Assembly: GCF_034702125.1 (NCBI RefSeq)
Contig: NC_085857.1
Coordinates: 55,298,714 to 55,362,713 of the forward strand
DNA from: Engraulis encrasicolus
Taxonomy: Eukaryota; Chordata; Actinopteri; Clupeiformes; Engraulidae
Direction: 5' to 3'
Length of the DNA stretch: 64,000 bases
The notes below the pieces were generated by a model. The model was given only the letters and a program-made list of their open reading frames with translations. It was not told the origin of the DNA and searched no databases. How positions within the stretch are numbered: position 1 is the stretch's first letter; the number at the start of each line of letters is the position of its first letter. Of the stretch, positions 10,497 to 21,533 are shown piece by piece. The position numbers and the translations under genes are program-made.

Positions 10497-11600
10497 TGAA
10501 TGATGGGTGATGGGAGTGAACCTGGGACCCATCAGCGAAACACCCAAGATGGAGGGCGCCCACTTGATAACCCAAGGGATTCCATCACTCACTTGATCGC
10601 CACAGTAAGCCCGTACGACTTCGTTGCGAGCATCGATGTTGCAAAAGGCACGTGAGCGAGAACGTGTTGTCACGATGTGGGTGTTATTAAATACAGCGCA
10701 TTTGCAGTCGGCCACAAATATGAACGAGACGATGAGCTCGCACCGGTTTGCTCTACTAACACACCACGTGTGAGGAGTGGGGGGACAGGCAGTGAGGAGG
10801 AGCTGAAGTGGGGACCTGCGCAAACTTGTGTAGAGGTGTGAGACAAGACCCATATACACACGTGAGTGAGTTGTTGACCAACCAGTTCATGGGCGCGTGA
10901 CCTCGGAGGCAGTCCGTCGACGAGCGTTGAAGGGGATAAGCAACTGCAGAGGTTGCAAGATCTGACTGCAGCCGCATTCATCCCGCGATAGTTTTACACC
11001 ATGTGACATGTCACCTCGTCAACGCAACGTCGACGAAATTTCGAAGTTTGACAGGAAATCTAACCGTCATGCAGCATTTTCCATCCAGGGTGCATTGCTG
11101 TCTAAATGTGCATGCATGCGTTGACACATCTCGAATGTACCTAATGTCTCGTCTGTGCCTTAGGTATCTATTGGGATAACAACATCTTGTCCTACTCAAC
11201 AGATCAGATCGGAACAGACTACAAGAATGATGATTAGCATACATGAGGCTCCGATAGGTACAGCAGGACGCAAACTTCAGAACTGTGTGTATGTGGCTGA
11301 TACACTGTTTAATTTCTTCATTCATCTTTAGAACAGCCAACAACTCCTGACCAACCTGACCAGTTACCCCTACACTCTGTTGCTCTTTTTTTTTTTTTTG
11401 GGGGGGGGGTTGGGTCTTTGTGGTAGCTATTTGAGGTGGCTAGTTGTGGTACGCTACCAATATGTGAATAAAGTTGCACGATCTCATAATGCACAGTTAA
11501 TTGTGGGATTGCTGCTCTGAAAGGGTTAATTAGCAATTTGGTACATTTTGTAACATCATTCACAGTAATATTAGGTGTCTGTTGTTTTTTGTCACAATTT
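10497..11600. other. LINE relic tail, then unassigned sequence
   Basis: The first about 90 bases continue the interrupted LINE frame (reading MGVNLGPISETPKMEGAHL and ending in a stop). From about 10600 to 11380 nothing was recognised. A T-run plus G-run lies at 11386-11410. Long minus-strand open frames here include the low-complexity run and are not convincing. Confidence 0.4.
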
Positions 11601-11690
11601 GCATCATAGGACAATAAAGGCTCAATATCTGGAAATGCTCAAGGGATATCACCGGGCACCCTCTGAAATCTTGAAGACCTACCAACAATC
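11500..11690. mobile_element. Dispersed repeat fragment, inverse copy of 4488-4550
   Basis: The segment at 11615-11680 is the reverse complement of 4488-4550 (shared motif CCCTTGAGCATTTCCAG). A GGGTTAA at 11521-11527 resembles a TTAA-type element end, but its partner was not found. Confidence 0.45.
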
Positions 11691-11789
11691 TCTAAGATAA
11701 AGCAAAAAAATAAACGTTATCAAAAAATTCTGGGTCCAACCCCACGGCTCCCGGACTAAAAATACAATGTTGAAAAATGCATCGCATTG

Positions 11790-11935
11790 TGGTGAAGAAC
11801 AGTTCCCCAAAAGTTGTTGTGGCTATAGGCTGACAGTGGGGAAACTTCATTGTTTTCTCCATGGCGGCGGGGCGACAGCAAAACGTGAGGCCTCAAGCAC
11901 AAGCCGAGGACGGGAGTCCACATATTGGCAATGCA
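11790..11935. mobile_element. Fragment of dispersed DNA element 'family A'
   Basis: It carries the shared core CCCCAAAAGTTGTTGTGGCT and the downstream motif CAAGCACAAG of the family. The ends are diverged. Confidence 0.6.
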
Positions 11936-12007
11936 ACCACCGTTTTCAAGGCAGAAGCAAAAATCCTTATGCTGACTAAATCACTCATCAATTCAGAAAC
12001 ACATATG

Positions 12008-12260
12008 TCGGTGGTGGCTCAGGTGGTTCAGCAACCAGAAGGTTGCAGATTCGAGCCCCTGCTCTGCGTGACCCTCAGTGAGTACATTCCAATGTGGACT
12101 CCCTTCCTCCACTTGCTTGTGGCCTCACATTTGAGTAGCATCCAACTGCAGTGTGAAGGGGAGGGGCAGGTCTGGGTGACATCTCCCTCCTCCCCCCTGA
12201 GCACATCTGAGTAGCATCCAACTGCAGTGGTCATATCCCCTCCCAATAAAGCTGTGTGTG
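12008..12260 (+). mobile_element. tRNA-derived SINE
   Basis: An A-box-like GTGGCTCAGGTGG is followed about 35 bases later by a B-box-like AGATTCGAGCCCC. The body contains a direct repeat (GAGTAGCATCCAACTGCAGT, at 12133 and 12210). No clear L2 tail. Confidence 0.6.
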
Positions 12261-13090
12261 GGATGATCACCGAACCGCAAGAGGGCAGCAGTGTTGCATG
12301 GTTTTAGCTCGCATGCGCTTCCTCGCTCCTGCACTCCACTCGGATATTGGCTTGCACGTAAACATTTCTCACAATTTTTATTTGTGCAACGTTGGTCTCT
12401 GGCAGTATTTTTACTCCACAGCTATCGAACATTTCGTGAAAACAGCAGGTCGACACGACGGATACCATTAGGAGAAGGGCCTGAAGGTTACGGGTGGATA
12501 GAAGAAAGGAATACTGAAGGCGAAGGTACGATAACTGTTCATGGTGAGTTAGTTTATCACCAACCTTGTATGGCATGATATTACCAGTTGCCAGCGTTTC
12601 TTGAGACCACACGACATGGCTCCATGGTGATCCATATCCTTGGTCTGTTCAACATTTACAAATTTGCTTTAGATGGTGTCAAGCATGTGTGGTAACTCAC
12701 TCACTTTTGTGGTGGGCATGTGAATGTTCAAACATTAATGGCTGTATTTAGATTTTTTTTCTACGTGAACAAGAGATTTAAGCAGTTATACATGTTAAAA
12801 GGTCACTAATCTCAAAGTTAAATGTCTTTAACCCTCTACTACAACGTTGCCCTCGGGCAACACAATGTTTTTTAAAGCCTCATACCCAGTGTGTGTCCCT
12901 TTAAATGATCAAAACTAATCAGAATGTTAGAAAAGACATGATAGAACAATTTAGAGTGGTTTGGGTGACACCACAGATTCTGTAAGAGATCTACGGGCTG
13001 TGGTGACACTATTTTGTAGTATTTCAAGGCGGGACTTCCTCTCTTGACAGACAGTCACTGGGCCACTTGGGGTGCCAAGGACACAAGGTG

Positions 13091-13766
13091 TGCATCCCAA
13101 TATGTGACCTTGCCTCCTCCACTTGCCTCCTCCACTTGCTTCTCGTCATGATGACATCACTGACAACATCATTATATTTCAATGTCTTGCAAAAGCTCAA
13201 TTGTAAAGTCTTTTTCTCATTTGCAATTGAGATGGTGAATGAAAAACAGTCCCTCAAAAGTTGTTGTGGCTAGGCTGACAGCTTGGAAACTTTATCGTTT
13301 TCTCCACGGAGGAGGGGCCAGGAGGCGGGACGAGGAGACAAGCACAAGTGGAGGAGGTAGGGGTGGGCGATATGGCAAAAATGTTGTATCACGATTCTTT
13401 AACATGAAATCACGATATTGATTTTTTTTATCACGATCTTCCATCCAAAAAATAAAAACAACAAAAAACAACTTTCATATACTTGCAATTTGTAATTTTC
13501 AGTCAATAAAATGTTAACACACTGATGATACTCTCATAAAGTGTACAAGTGGAATACAATAATGTAAAGAATAAAGTGAAGACAACAACACAAGTGAGAA
13601 AACGTCACTCTGATACTGATAATAAACATCTTCACTGCAAGACGATCTATACGATTTCTCCACTTTGGCAGATTCGAGACGATATTTTACTCAATATCGC
13701 GATTCACGATATAATATCGTCATATCGCCCACCCCTAGGAGGAGGCAAGGACACATATTGGGATGC
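13091..13766. mobile_element. 'Family A' DNA element, copy with both ends
   Basis: The ends TGCATCCCAATATGTGACC and their inverse at 13748-13766 form inverted repeats. The element is about 300 bp once the hAT insertion at 13359-13737 is removed. Several GGAGG motifs sit near each end. Confidence 0.7.
13359..13737. mobile_element. hAT MITE with 8-bp TSD GGAGGAGG
   Basis: The ends are TAGGGGTGGGCGATATGG and its inverse ATATCGCCCACCCCTA. The target duplication GGAGGAGG is perfect at 13351-13358 and 13738-13745, with the caveat that the target is itself GGA-repetitive. Confidence 0.85.
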
Positions 13767-13789
13767 ACTCAAGATCTTTAGCATTATTA

Positions 13790-14110
13790 GAGTGCGTTTT
13801 AATATGCGACCTTGGGTGCATCCCAATATGCGACCTTGCTTCCTCCACTTGTGCTTGTGGCCTCGCCCCGCCTCCTGGCCCCTCCTCCGTGGAGAAAACA
13901 ATAAAGTTTCCCAGCTGTCAGCCTAGTCACAACAACTTTTGAGGGACTGTTTTTCATTCACCATTCCAATTGCAAATGAGAAAAAGACTCTACAATTGAG
14001 CTTTTGCAAGATATTGAAAGATAATGCTGTTGTCAGTGATGCCATCATGACGAGAAGCAAGTGGAGGAGGCAAGTGGAGGAGGCAAGGTCGCCTATTGCA
14101 ACGCACTCTT
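13790..14110. mobile_element. 'Family A' DNA element, inverted copy
   Basis: It is largely the reverse complement of 13091-13358, joined to that copy with only about 23 bases between. The ends read AGAGTGCGTTTTAATATGCG and an imperfect inverse at 14087-14110. Confidence 0.65.
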
Positions 14111-15654
14111 AGTGTAACAAAACATGATAAAATCATGAAATAAAAAATACCTTGATGTGCACAAGGCTGTATAGAAGATTCTTATCAGGTTTTATAAAGG
14201 GTTTCACTTTGTGATTGTTTGGAAATACACTTTTTCTTTGCGTTGCCTTAAGGCAACGTTGTGCGATAAAGGGGTACTTTTTTGGGGTGACTTTGTTATT
14301 ATTGTTTTATTTGTGTGTGGTTGTGTTACCACATCATCACATGCATTTTATGGAGTAAAGACATAAACTAATGTATTGAAGTACTTTTTAAATTTGGAAA
14401 TATATTATACATGTATATTATCTTCTAATTTATACACATTTTGACAAACAAAATGGACGTAAGAATGCTTTATGGATGAGCGCATCAGGATCTGCATGTT
14501 AGAGAAATTCCATCTGAAGTTAGGTAGGTCAAAAGTAGGCTAATGAGGACAGCAATGTTTGTAATTAACATCTAAATGTAGAAGAGAGGAACCCATAGCG
14601 GAGGAAGGAAAATAGGGTATGAACTACTGATCATTATTCCTCTAAATTTACGGGGGAGAATTGGCCTATCCAGCTTCAAACTCAGACCTCCTTTAGACCC
14701 CTATAATAGTGGTACTGGGTACCTAAAGAATCAGACTAATTGATGAAGTGATGGTCTATCTGGTCTATCTATTATAGTCTCTCTCTACAGGATGTTACTC
14801 AACTCTGCCTTCCTGCTTGGGAAGCAGATGTTTTGTGCTTTACACACTCACGGGGTTCCCCATGCAACTCTCACCATACTTAATGTATTCTAGGCTTTAC
14901 ACATAACTGCGGTTCTGAGTCCTAGAGATAAGGCCTATCCTTGTAGTTACTTGCATGGAATTATGGCTCACATGCAGTGGGGGTGTCTCCTATGGCGTAT
15001 CTAAAAGCGACCCCCCCCTTCTGACACCAGCAAAAGGGATAACATTGCTTGTCCAGCTTCAAACACAAGTCCTTGGGGTGCCAAATGTGCTATATGACCA
15101 CCACACCAAACAGCCAAACTCATTAACATGACATGTAGGGCACACACACAAACATAGTGATGATCATTCCATCACTGTGCCCCTGTGCTTTACATGAGGT
15201 CGTGTTTTGTTAAATTTTAAACTGAATAAAAAATAAGAATATTGGGCCTACAGGATAAATAATCCAGTGTCACAATGTCATAGTTTCATTTAAGTGTTAT
15301 TCTATATAGTAGTAGGATATGTTTTTAAAAATGTAATACTATATTGCTTTGCAGAAATTGTGTATGGCTCTGACCATGGAAAATGTCTATATGATTTTGT
15401 ACCATTATCGCACAACGTTGTCCTCAGGCAACAGAATAATATCTGGAAAGGGGGGGTCCAAACAAATAAAAATGTATATTTTATCAATGAAATGTCTCAA
15501 AATTAACTAAAACATCAACTGGAATCTTTTTTTTATCATGCATAGTCATATAGTGTGTAGTAGAGGGTTCTTTAATACTCTCCTATGAAAAGATATACTC
15601 ACAAATCTGCAAAAATCTAAGGGGTGTACTCACTTACGTGACATACTGTAAGTG

Positions 15655-16246
15655 AAAGCCCAACTGGGAAACTCCAACTCCATTTTCATTGTGACACAGC
15701 ACTCCACAGCACACAAGTGTTCACTGCACAGGGCCCACAACAAACTTGCATTTATGCCTCACCAGTGCAAAGGGGCAGCCCCCAACGGTGCCTGAAAGGG
15801 AGCAGTGCACCGGGACGGTACAATGCTCAGGATACCTCCGTTTCAACTGTATGTAAAACGTGTGGCCAGTCACATGAGAATCCCAGCAGAATAGAAAAGG
15901 AATGTCTGTCTAGCCAAAACACAAATCTGATCTTTCTTTGGTGCTACAGCGACTTGATCTAGGTTAAGACTCACCTATCTCTCCCTGGAGGACAAGCAAT
16001 GTCTGGACTCTCTGCCTCCCTACAAATACCCCATGGACACCTGGGGTTGTTTTCTTTTGCTGGGGGAGGCCGTACCTAGAGACGGTTGAGGTGATCACAG
16101 AGGGGATAAGCTAGCCATTGCTTGAATCTTGAATCTTGAGGATGGGGGAGAGCACTGGGTAATTACTCCCCCCTACCCACCAACCTGGCGGGTCGTGAGT
16201 CGAACTCGCAACCTTTGGGCTTACAAGTGTGACACCCCAACCGGTT
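15655..16246 (-). mobile_element. tRNA-derived SINE, minus strand, interrupted
   Basis: Read on the minus strand, 16246 to about 16131 gives a tRNA-like head with B-box GCGAGTTCGACTC. The body at 15655-15840 is a repeat type common in fish. About 290 bases between 15842 and 16130 seem foreign to it. Confidence 0.55.
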
Positions 16247-16338
<92 letters not shown>

Positions 16339-16499
16339 TTGTGTGCGTGTGCGTGTGTGTGTGCGTGTGCGTGTGCGTGTGTGTGTGCGTGTGCGTGTGC
16401 GTGTGCGTGTGCGTGTGCGTGTGCGTGTGCGTGTGCGTGTGCGTGTGCGTGTGCGTGTGCGTGCGTGCGTGCGTGCGTGCGTGCGTGTGTGTGTGTGTA
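16247..16499. repeat. Long (GT)n/(GTGCGT)n microsatellite
   Basis: About 80 bases of pure GT are followed by GTGCGT and GCGT units, about 250 bases in total. Alternating purine-pyrimidine of this length could adopt Z-DNA. All open frames here are artefacts. Confidence 0.97.
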
Positions 16500-16637
16500 C
16501 CCATGACTCGTTTGGAATGTGGGCCACTGGCTTGCAACTTTTGAACCAATTTAGCCCATCACTGTATGTAATATTGTAATAGAATTAATTGTAATGTAAT
16601 ATAATATAATGATGTCCACATGACGTCCCCCCCCCAG

Positions 16638-16710
16638 GTCAGATGAGGTCATGGGCTCCAACAAGAAAACCTGCGTCAACTGCTCTCAGGTCATGCCCTG
16701 CGCCAAAAAG
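16638..16710 (+). CDS. ZNF-A exon 1 (first recognised coding exon)
   Basis: The exon follows a C-run acceptor ending CCCAG and ends at AAG before GTCTGT. The likely start is ATG at 16651 (G at -3 and +4), giving 20 residues including TCVNCSQVMPCAKK. The Cys pairs here and in the next exon (VCMSCG) suggest a small zinc-ribbon-like fold. The frame is open upstream to the acceptor, so a further 5' coding exon is possible. Exons 1-8 (16638, 17615, 18088, 19097, 21654, 32331, 36656, 45762) join in frame into 846 residues. The N-terminal half resembles uncharacterised teleost zinc-finger proteins; its function is unknown. Confidence 0.7.
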
Positions 16711-16911
16711 GTCTGTTTATTTATTTATTTCTTATTAGTTTTTTATTCATGTATTTGTTCATTCATTTTATTACGGATCCCCATTAGTTTTGCCAAAAGG
16801 GTCTACTTATGTATTTGTTTATATTATCAAAAGATCCTCATTAGCTTGTGCCCTGGGGCAAAATGGTCTGTTTATTACCTCAGCCAAGGAGGTTATGTTC
16901 GGTCGCATTGG

Positions 16912-16913
16912 TT

Positions 16914-16968
<55 letters not shown>
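16912..16968. repeat. (TCTG)n microsatellite
   Basis: About 13 TCTG units with one TTTG interruption, in ZNF-A intron 1, within text that resembles a dispersed fish repeat. Confidence 0.9.
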
Positions 16969-17059
16969 ATGATCACTCAAAAACGTATGAACGGATTTGG
17001 GTGAAACTTTGTGGAGTTATTGGAAATGTTATTAAATTCTGGGTGTGATGCAAAGGCAA

Positions 17060-17560
17060 CATTAAACCAAATAACCACTCATTACAACCAAGGTATGCAT
17101 AAGATAATCTTTAATTACACAGCACATCAAATCTTGACGCAAATGGCCTACAGGAGCAGAAAACCACATTTGGTGCCACTCCTGTCAGCTAAGAACAGGA
17201 AAATGAGGCAACAATTTGCACAGGCTCAACACAAACGACACAAGTATATTAGAAAAATGTTACCTGGTCTGATTAGTCTTGATATCTACAGCAACACTCA
17301 GGTGGAATGGTCAGATTTTTTGTCAACAACATGAAGACATGGATTGACCTTGCCTTACATTGTTTCAGGCGGGAGATGTAATGGCATAAGGATATTTTCT
17401 TAGCTCAATTTGGGCCAATTAGTAACAATTTATCTTTGTTGGAATGCCACAGCCTACCCGAGTATTGTTGCAGGCAGTTAAGGCAGTTCTGAAGGCAAAA
17501 GGGGGTCCACCCCAGCACTAGAGAGGTTTTCATAATAAAGTGTCTGGTGACTGAACTGTA
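17060..17560 (+). pseudogene. Tc1-like transposase relic
   Basis: The plus strand encodes QITTHYNQGMHK, RKPHLVPLLSAKNRKMRQQF and, after stops, a short DDE-like remnant. It belongs to the same family as 36927-38090. Frameshifts and stops are frequent. It sits in ZNF-A intron 1. Confidence 0.75.
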
Positions 17561-17614
17561 TGTATTATATTGATTTACAGTACATAATTGCTTCATTATT
17601 ATATTATATTCTAG

Positions 17615-17761
17615 GTGTGCATGTCTTGTGGAACACTGCAGCCCCACAAGGCACGTCTGAAGCAGAAGATAGCCAAGTTAGACGGCAGCAATGGGGAGTG
17701 GGCCGCCAAGCTGAAGAGGCAATGCAGGGAATCCACCATACTGGACGATGTCAAAGTGATG
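17615..17761 (+). CDS. ZNF-A exon 2
   Basis: 147 bases, 49 codons, phase 0 at both ends, from acceptor TATTCTAG to donor GTAATG. It encodes VCMSCGTLQPHKARLKQK then KLDGSNGEWAAKLKRQC (residues 21-69). The CxxC completes the Cys-rich head begun in exon 1. A basic amphipathic stretch follows. An AAT-rich repeat starts directly after the donor. Confidence 0.8.
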
Positions 17762-17920
17762 GTAATGATAATAATAATGATAATAATAATAAAAATAATA
17801 ATAGTAATAACTGTTTTTGTGTAGCACCGTGTGGTATGTCAATATTATGTATGTGCAATTCCCTGTTATTTATGGCCCCTCTTGTGTTTTGTTCATGCCT
17901 AATCACTGGCCGTTGTGCCC

Positions 17921-17964
17921 TGCTTGCAGCTTGAGAAGTTGCCAGCCCTGGGCTACAAGGCCCA
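17921..17964 (+). pseudogene. Decoy copy of the start of ZNF-A exon 3
   Basis: Positions 17926-17964 repeat the last bases of the intron and the first 36 of exon 3 (TTGCAG then CTTGAGAAGTTG...TACAAGGCC) with three changes. The copy then runs into unrelated sequence. It keeps a usable AG acceptor but has no donor nearby. Confidence 0.8.
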
Positions 17965-18087
17965 AAATAATCAGAGTTTGTTTCCATGATGTTGTGGTTG
18001 TTGTGCACTGCTTGATTTGAATTGCTTTATTTATTACCATACAGTATGTAATATATTATCAATTCACATTTTAACACTACATTGCAG

Positions 18088-18241
18088 CTTGAGAAGTTGT
18101 CAGCTCTGGGTTACAAGGCCCTGCTCCTGCTCCACAAGCCAAAGAAGAAGACGGTTGCCATGACTCCCCGCTGCACGCTAGACCAGGACGCCTCCCTTAA
18201 AGTCAACAGTTTGAAAACGGTCTTTGAAGACATCTGCATGG
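18088..18241 (+). CDS. ZNF-A exon 3
   Basis: 154 bases starting after ACATTGCAG and ending ATGG before a strong GTGAGA donor. It encodes LEKLSALGYKALLLLHKPKK through TVFEDICM (residues 70-120) and leaves one base that joins exon 4 to make Gly. The LEKLSALGYK block is a motif I associate with uncharacterised teleost zinc-finger proteins. No enzymatic motif is visible. Confidence 0.82.
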
Positions 18242-18295
18242 GTGAGAAAAGTTTTTTTTTTTTTAAGTTTAAAGATGTTTTTTTTTTCTTCTGCT

Positions 18296-18640
18296 TTTTT
18301 GGCCTTTAATTTCGGACAGGACTGTGAAGATGCGACAAGAAACGAGTGTGGAGAAAGAGAGGGTATATGACCCAGCCGGATTCAGACCTGGTTGCCCCTG
18401 CAAGCCCATGTGGGGTTTTTTGTTTTGTTTGTGTGTTTGTTTGTTTGTTTGTTTTAAGGGATTTTGTGTCTTCATTGTTCATAGGACAGTAGAGTATGGC
18501 AGTAAGGAAGTGGGAAAGGGAGAGAAGGGGTTGGGCTGGCAATGGACCCAGGCTGGATTCGAACCTGGGTCGCCATGGCCATGCAAGCCCATATGTGGGT
18601 GGCTTTAATGTGCTCCACCGCTGTGCCTCCCCTCGATAAT
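18296..18640 (-). mobile_element. Two tandem tRNA-like SINE fragments, minus strand
   Basis: Two related segments (about 18296-18415 and 18466-18640) share AGGACAG...GATTCGAACCTGG. On the minus strand the second has a perfect B-box-like GGTTCGAATCC. A (TTTG)n run lies between them. Confidence 0.55.
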
Positions 18641-18839
18641 GTTGAGTGTCTTGAGCACAGTCCTTAGCATTGGGAGGGCAGAGTTTGAATCCTCTCTGTA
18701 TTGAACCCTTTTTGACGATACCACAGAAACTGGAAGCTATGAGAATGAGCAATAGCTGGTGGTCAGGGGTGGTTCAGCAGTAGGAGGATGTGGAGGGGGG
18801 GGACTGGTTAATTACTAAAGTAGTGTAGTGCCTTACATT

Positions 18840-18955
18840 TTAAATATAGTACGTATGTAATATTGTAGCATAAGGGATTATTTTGAAAAGACGGCACCAT
18901 GTAATCAGTAATGCATTACAGTTTTTGAGTAACTTGCTGCACTACAGCATCCCCA
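18840..18955. repeat. Dispersed repeat also found at 35885-35985
   Basis: Both copies read AAGGGATTATTTTGAAAAGA, followed by ATGTAATCAG and GCATTACAGTTTTT. The class is unknown. Confidence 0.6.
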
Positions 18956-18976
18956 AATGCAATGTAATTACATGCC

Positions 18977-19083
18977 CTATAATGTAATGTAATGTAATGT
19001 AATGACATGTAATGACATGTAATGTAATGTAATCCTGTTTACATGTAATGTAATGTAATGTAATCTTGTTTACATGTAATGCT
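18977..19083. repeat. (TGTAA)n array next to an acceptor
   Basis: TGTAA units with interspersed CATGTAATGA and TTGTTTACA variants end about 14 bases before ZNF-A exon 4. The units match L2/SINE 3' tails. Confidence 0.85.
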
Positions 19084-19096
19084 ATATATTCAACAG

Positions 19097-19194
19097 GTTG
19101 GGGAGTGCCACAGCAGGGAGAGTACTGTGCTCCAGAGCGTCTCCTAGTGGACAGGCTGGGAGAGGACGAGGAGATGGTCACCCACACTCCTGAG
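19097..19194 (+). CDS. ZNF-A exon 4
   Basis: 98 bases (two completing a Gly codon, then 32 codons), encoding WGVPQQGEYCAPERLLVDRL and GEDEEMVTHTPE (to residue 153). The acceptor is CAACAG. The donor GAG/GTTTTT is weak, but the phase fits exon 5 exactly. Confidence 0.7.
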
Positions 19195-19953
19195 GTTTTT
19201 ATTTGTCTTTTTGCATCTTTATTAATCCATTTTAGCCTGATGCAGCGCATATGTTGTTTGACCTTTGCCGCTTATACGCTGCATTCAGGCTCTTAAAATT
19301 TGAGGGTTTTTTAAATTAAAAATGTGGGTATGTAAGAGCTGTATGTATGAACACATTCTAATACAAGATGAGGGTCCTAGTTTTTAAATGCAACTTATTT
19401 CAGATGTTTTGCTTATCCTTGAATGGTGATTAATTATGTAAACAACAATAATGGTTTGTATATGTAATTGTGTTCTTTAAGATCTGCCAGCCTGTCTGTT
19501 AACCTGATTTACATCATCTGGCTGCGTTCGGCTACGTCACGCGGGGGCGTTCCCATGCCTCACTACCCCAATGTAGATAGTCTGTTTAAAAAAAATCAGC
19601 AAAGATTCCAATTCTTTCTATGGTCGTCTGTGTTATGTCATAACTACTGTGTAATCAGTGATTCGGACATCTTCGGTACATTTTACACAAACACCAACAC
19701 AATAAGCATGAAAATACACCCTATCATGACAGCAGATAGAAAATGTAACACTGCACCTCCCTGGTATACTTTACGCAAAATAATTTGCGGTTGAAAATTA
19801 CCTCCACGATTGTAAGAGACACAATGTTTTAACATAAATCCTGCCTAATAGTACACCACAATACATAAGAACACCAAATAAGAAAGTGTACTCACGTTTC
19901 TGCACGCACACAATACATAAAATAACTAAACAACATGTGTGGATTATCTAAAC
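19195..19953. other. ZNF-A intron 4, unassigned
   Basis: No transposon ends or coding similarity were recognised. An open plus frame at 19468-19794 has no recognisable motif and is treated as chance. Confidence 0.4.
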
Positions 19954-21533
19954 CAGGGATTCTTAATCTTTTTGACGTTGTGGCCCGGGGCCCATCTAAT
20001 ATTGCCCATGCCCACACACATTATATGGTATAACATAAATTAAAAATAATATAGGCTAATAATAACATATTACATAATTACATATTATTATTTTTAATTT
20101 ATTATTTTGTTTGTGTGTGTGTGTGTATGTCTGACTATCCTGTTTAAAAAATAGCTTATAGTAAAAAAAATAGGACTAGGCCTATTAATGCATTTTGTAG
20201 CCTAATGGAAAACCTGTAGGCCCTATTAAATGAGCTCACTCTTCTATATTCAATGATAAATAATCCTTCACAGTGCATCCAGAGCCAGAGCCATTCATAC
20301 ATTTGACATTTGTAACAGCTCTGTTTGCGATTTGTGATTAATCTGCTGAGGGTTGATTCAAGACGCTTTTACTTAGTGATGTGCAGATGCGACGCGAGAA
20401 CAGAAACTTCTGGCAACCTGTCAAGAAACGGAAAGCTTTGTTGCACAATATCACGCAAATTTCATTAAATAAATGCATTTTGGGGGACACAAGGATAACT
20501 GTTTTGCTTTGTCAGTAACATAATCCGTTTAAGTAACGTTTCAATCGCTTATGTTATTTTGTAAGTAAATGTGAGGAGAGAAGGCTTCGGCAAATTACAC
20601 TTCGCACCGGTTGGTAATTTCTCATTCTCCATTCGTGTACTGCGTGTATTGCCATCTTTGACGTCTTTTACTAGCCTATTAAACCAGCGGTGCGTGGTCA
20701 TTTAAGCAGAACTGCGCTAGAGTAAAAAGGCGCACACTGTCTAGCATCTTTAATTGAAAATGCATGCAGTTGCACGGCCCATTGTGGCCCTGCGGTGCGA
20801 GGATGAAACTTTTCCGCGGTCCTTAAAGGAGAAGTCCAGTTTTTTGAACATTAAGGCCATTTTCTGAGTGGTCTGCAATGTTTTAGAGTCCCCCTCACCG
20901 TTTATTTCATGTTTGCTGCAGTCTCTGTTATTTGGCTGATTTGGATTTGATCTCAACCAGCCTTAGAATGGCCGTCTATGAGCACCTGCAACTCTGTTCT
21001 TAAAATCACCTTAAACATTTGTTTTCGAAAGTCTACAGCTCACAAAGTGGTTAGGGGTGTTCACTAGCAGTCCCTAACAAGTTTCAAGGCGAAATATGGC
21101 TTCTGTCATTTTTTATTTGCCATTTTGTGAAAGAAAGTGAAAGTGAAAGTGAAACTTAATTTACAAATTGCTACATAAAACACACATAAAACACGACAGA
21201 TGCCATATTTCGCTACAAAAATTGCTAAGGAACACCAGTGAATACTGCTGAACACTTGCTGAGTTGCATATTCTTCAAAACAAATGTTAAAGGTGATTTT
21301 AAGAACAGAGTTGCAGGTGCCCATAGACGGCCATTCTAAAGCTGGTTGAGATCAAATCCAAAATCAGCCAAATAACAGAGACTGCAGCAAACATGAAATA
21401 AACGGTGAGGGGGGCTCTAAAACATTGCAGACCACTCAGAAAATGGCCTTAATGTTCAAAAAACTGGACTTGTCCTTTAAGTTTTTGAGCACGGCCCAGC
21501 TTTGGGCCGCGGCCCATAGTTTGAGAATCACTG
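19954..21533. mobile_element. hAT-type element (1580 bp)
   Basis: The ends are CAGGGATTCTTAATC and its imperfect inverse GTTTGAGAATCACTG. The flanks ATCTAAAC and CGCTATAG match at four of eight positions, so the target duplication is decayed. A T2-like MITE is nested at 20823-21480. No transposase text is visible. Confidence 0.65.
20823..21480. mobile_element. T2/Kolobok-like palindromic MITE (658 bp)
   Basis: TTAA is at both edges with inner ends AGGAGAAGTCCAG and its near-complement. Arms of about 190 bases pair almost fully (for example GGCCATTTTCTGAGTGGTCT on the left with its inverse on the right). The terminus TTAAAGGAG fits TTAAAGGRR. Confidence 0.8.

Larger units (their letters stand above)
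12828..15575. mobile_element. piggyBac-like element inserted in the Tc1 copy
   Basis: The left end is TTAA then CCCTCTACTACA. The right end is TGTAGTAGAGGG, then four extra bases before TTAA. Motifs of the form CAACGTTGCC...GGCAAC recur near the left end (12843-12859), at 14242-14262 and near the right end (15412-15433), like the subterminal palindromes of the 6463-7753 element. A degraded transposase was not identified. The region 14110-15540 is otherwise unassigned. Confidence 0.65.
12596..15648 (+). mobile_element. Tc1-like copy split by nested insertions
   Basis: The text at 12596-12827 and 15576-15648 matches the right half of the palindromic Tc1-like element at 30591-31893. The shared strings include GATCCATATCCTTGGTCTGT and GCTTTAGATGGTGTCAAGCA, and it ends in the same terminal repeat (GACATACTG then TA at 15649). 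The left arm is absent and an internal stretch is deleted. The piggyBac-like element at 12828-15575 sits inside. Confidence 0.75.

Noticed and set aside
10320..10859. 179-residue minus-strand open frame
   Set aside because: It runs through a poly-T/A tract as poly-Lys and spans the end of a hAT element. The plus strand of the same region reads better as LINE relic.
16111..16579. Long open frames of Cys-Val, His-Thr or Arg-Thr repeats
   Set aside because: They only translate the GT/GTGCGT microsatellite in different frames.
19468..19794. Extra ZNF-A coding exon
   Set aside because: Open for 108 codons, but exon 4 joins exon 5 in phase without it and no motif is visible.
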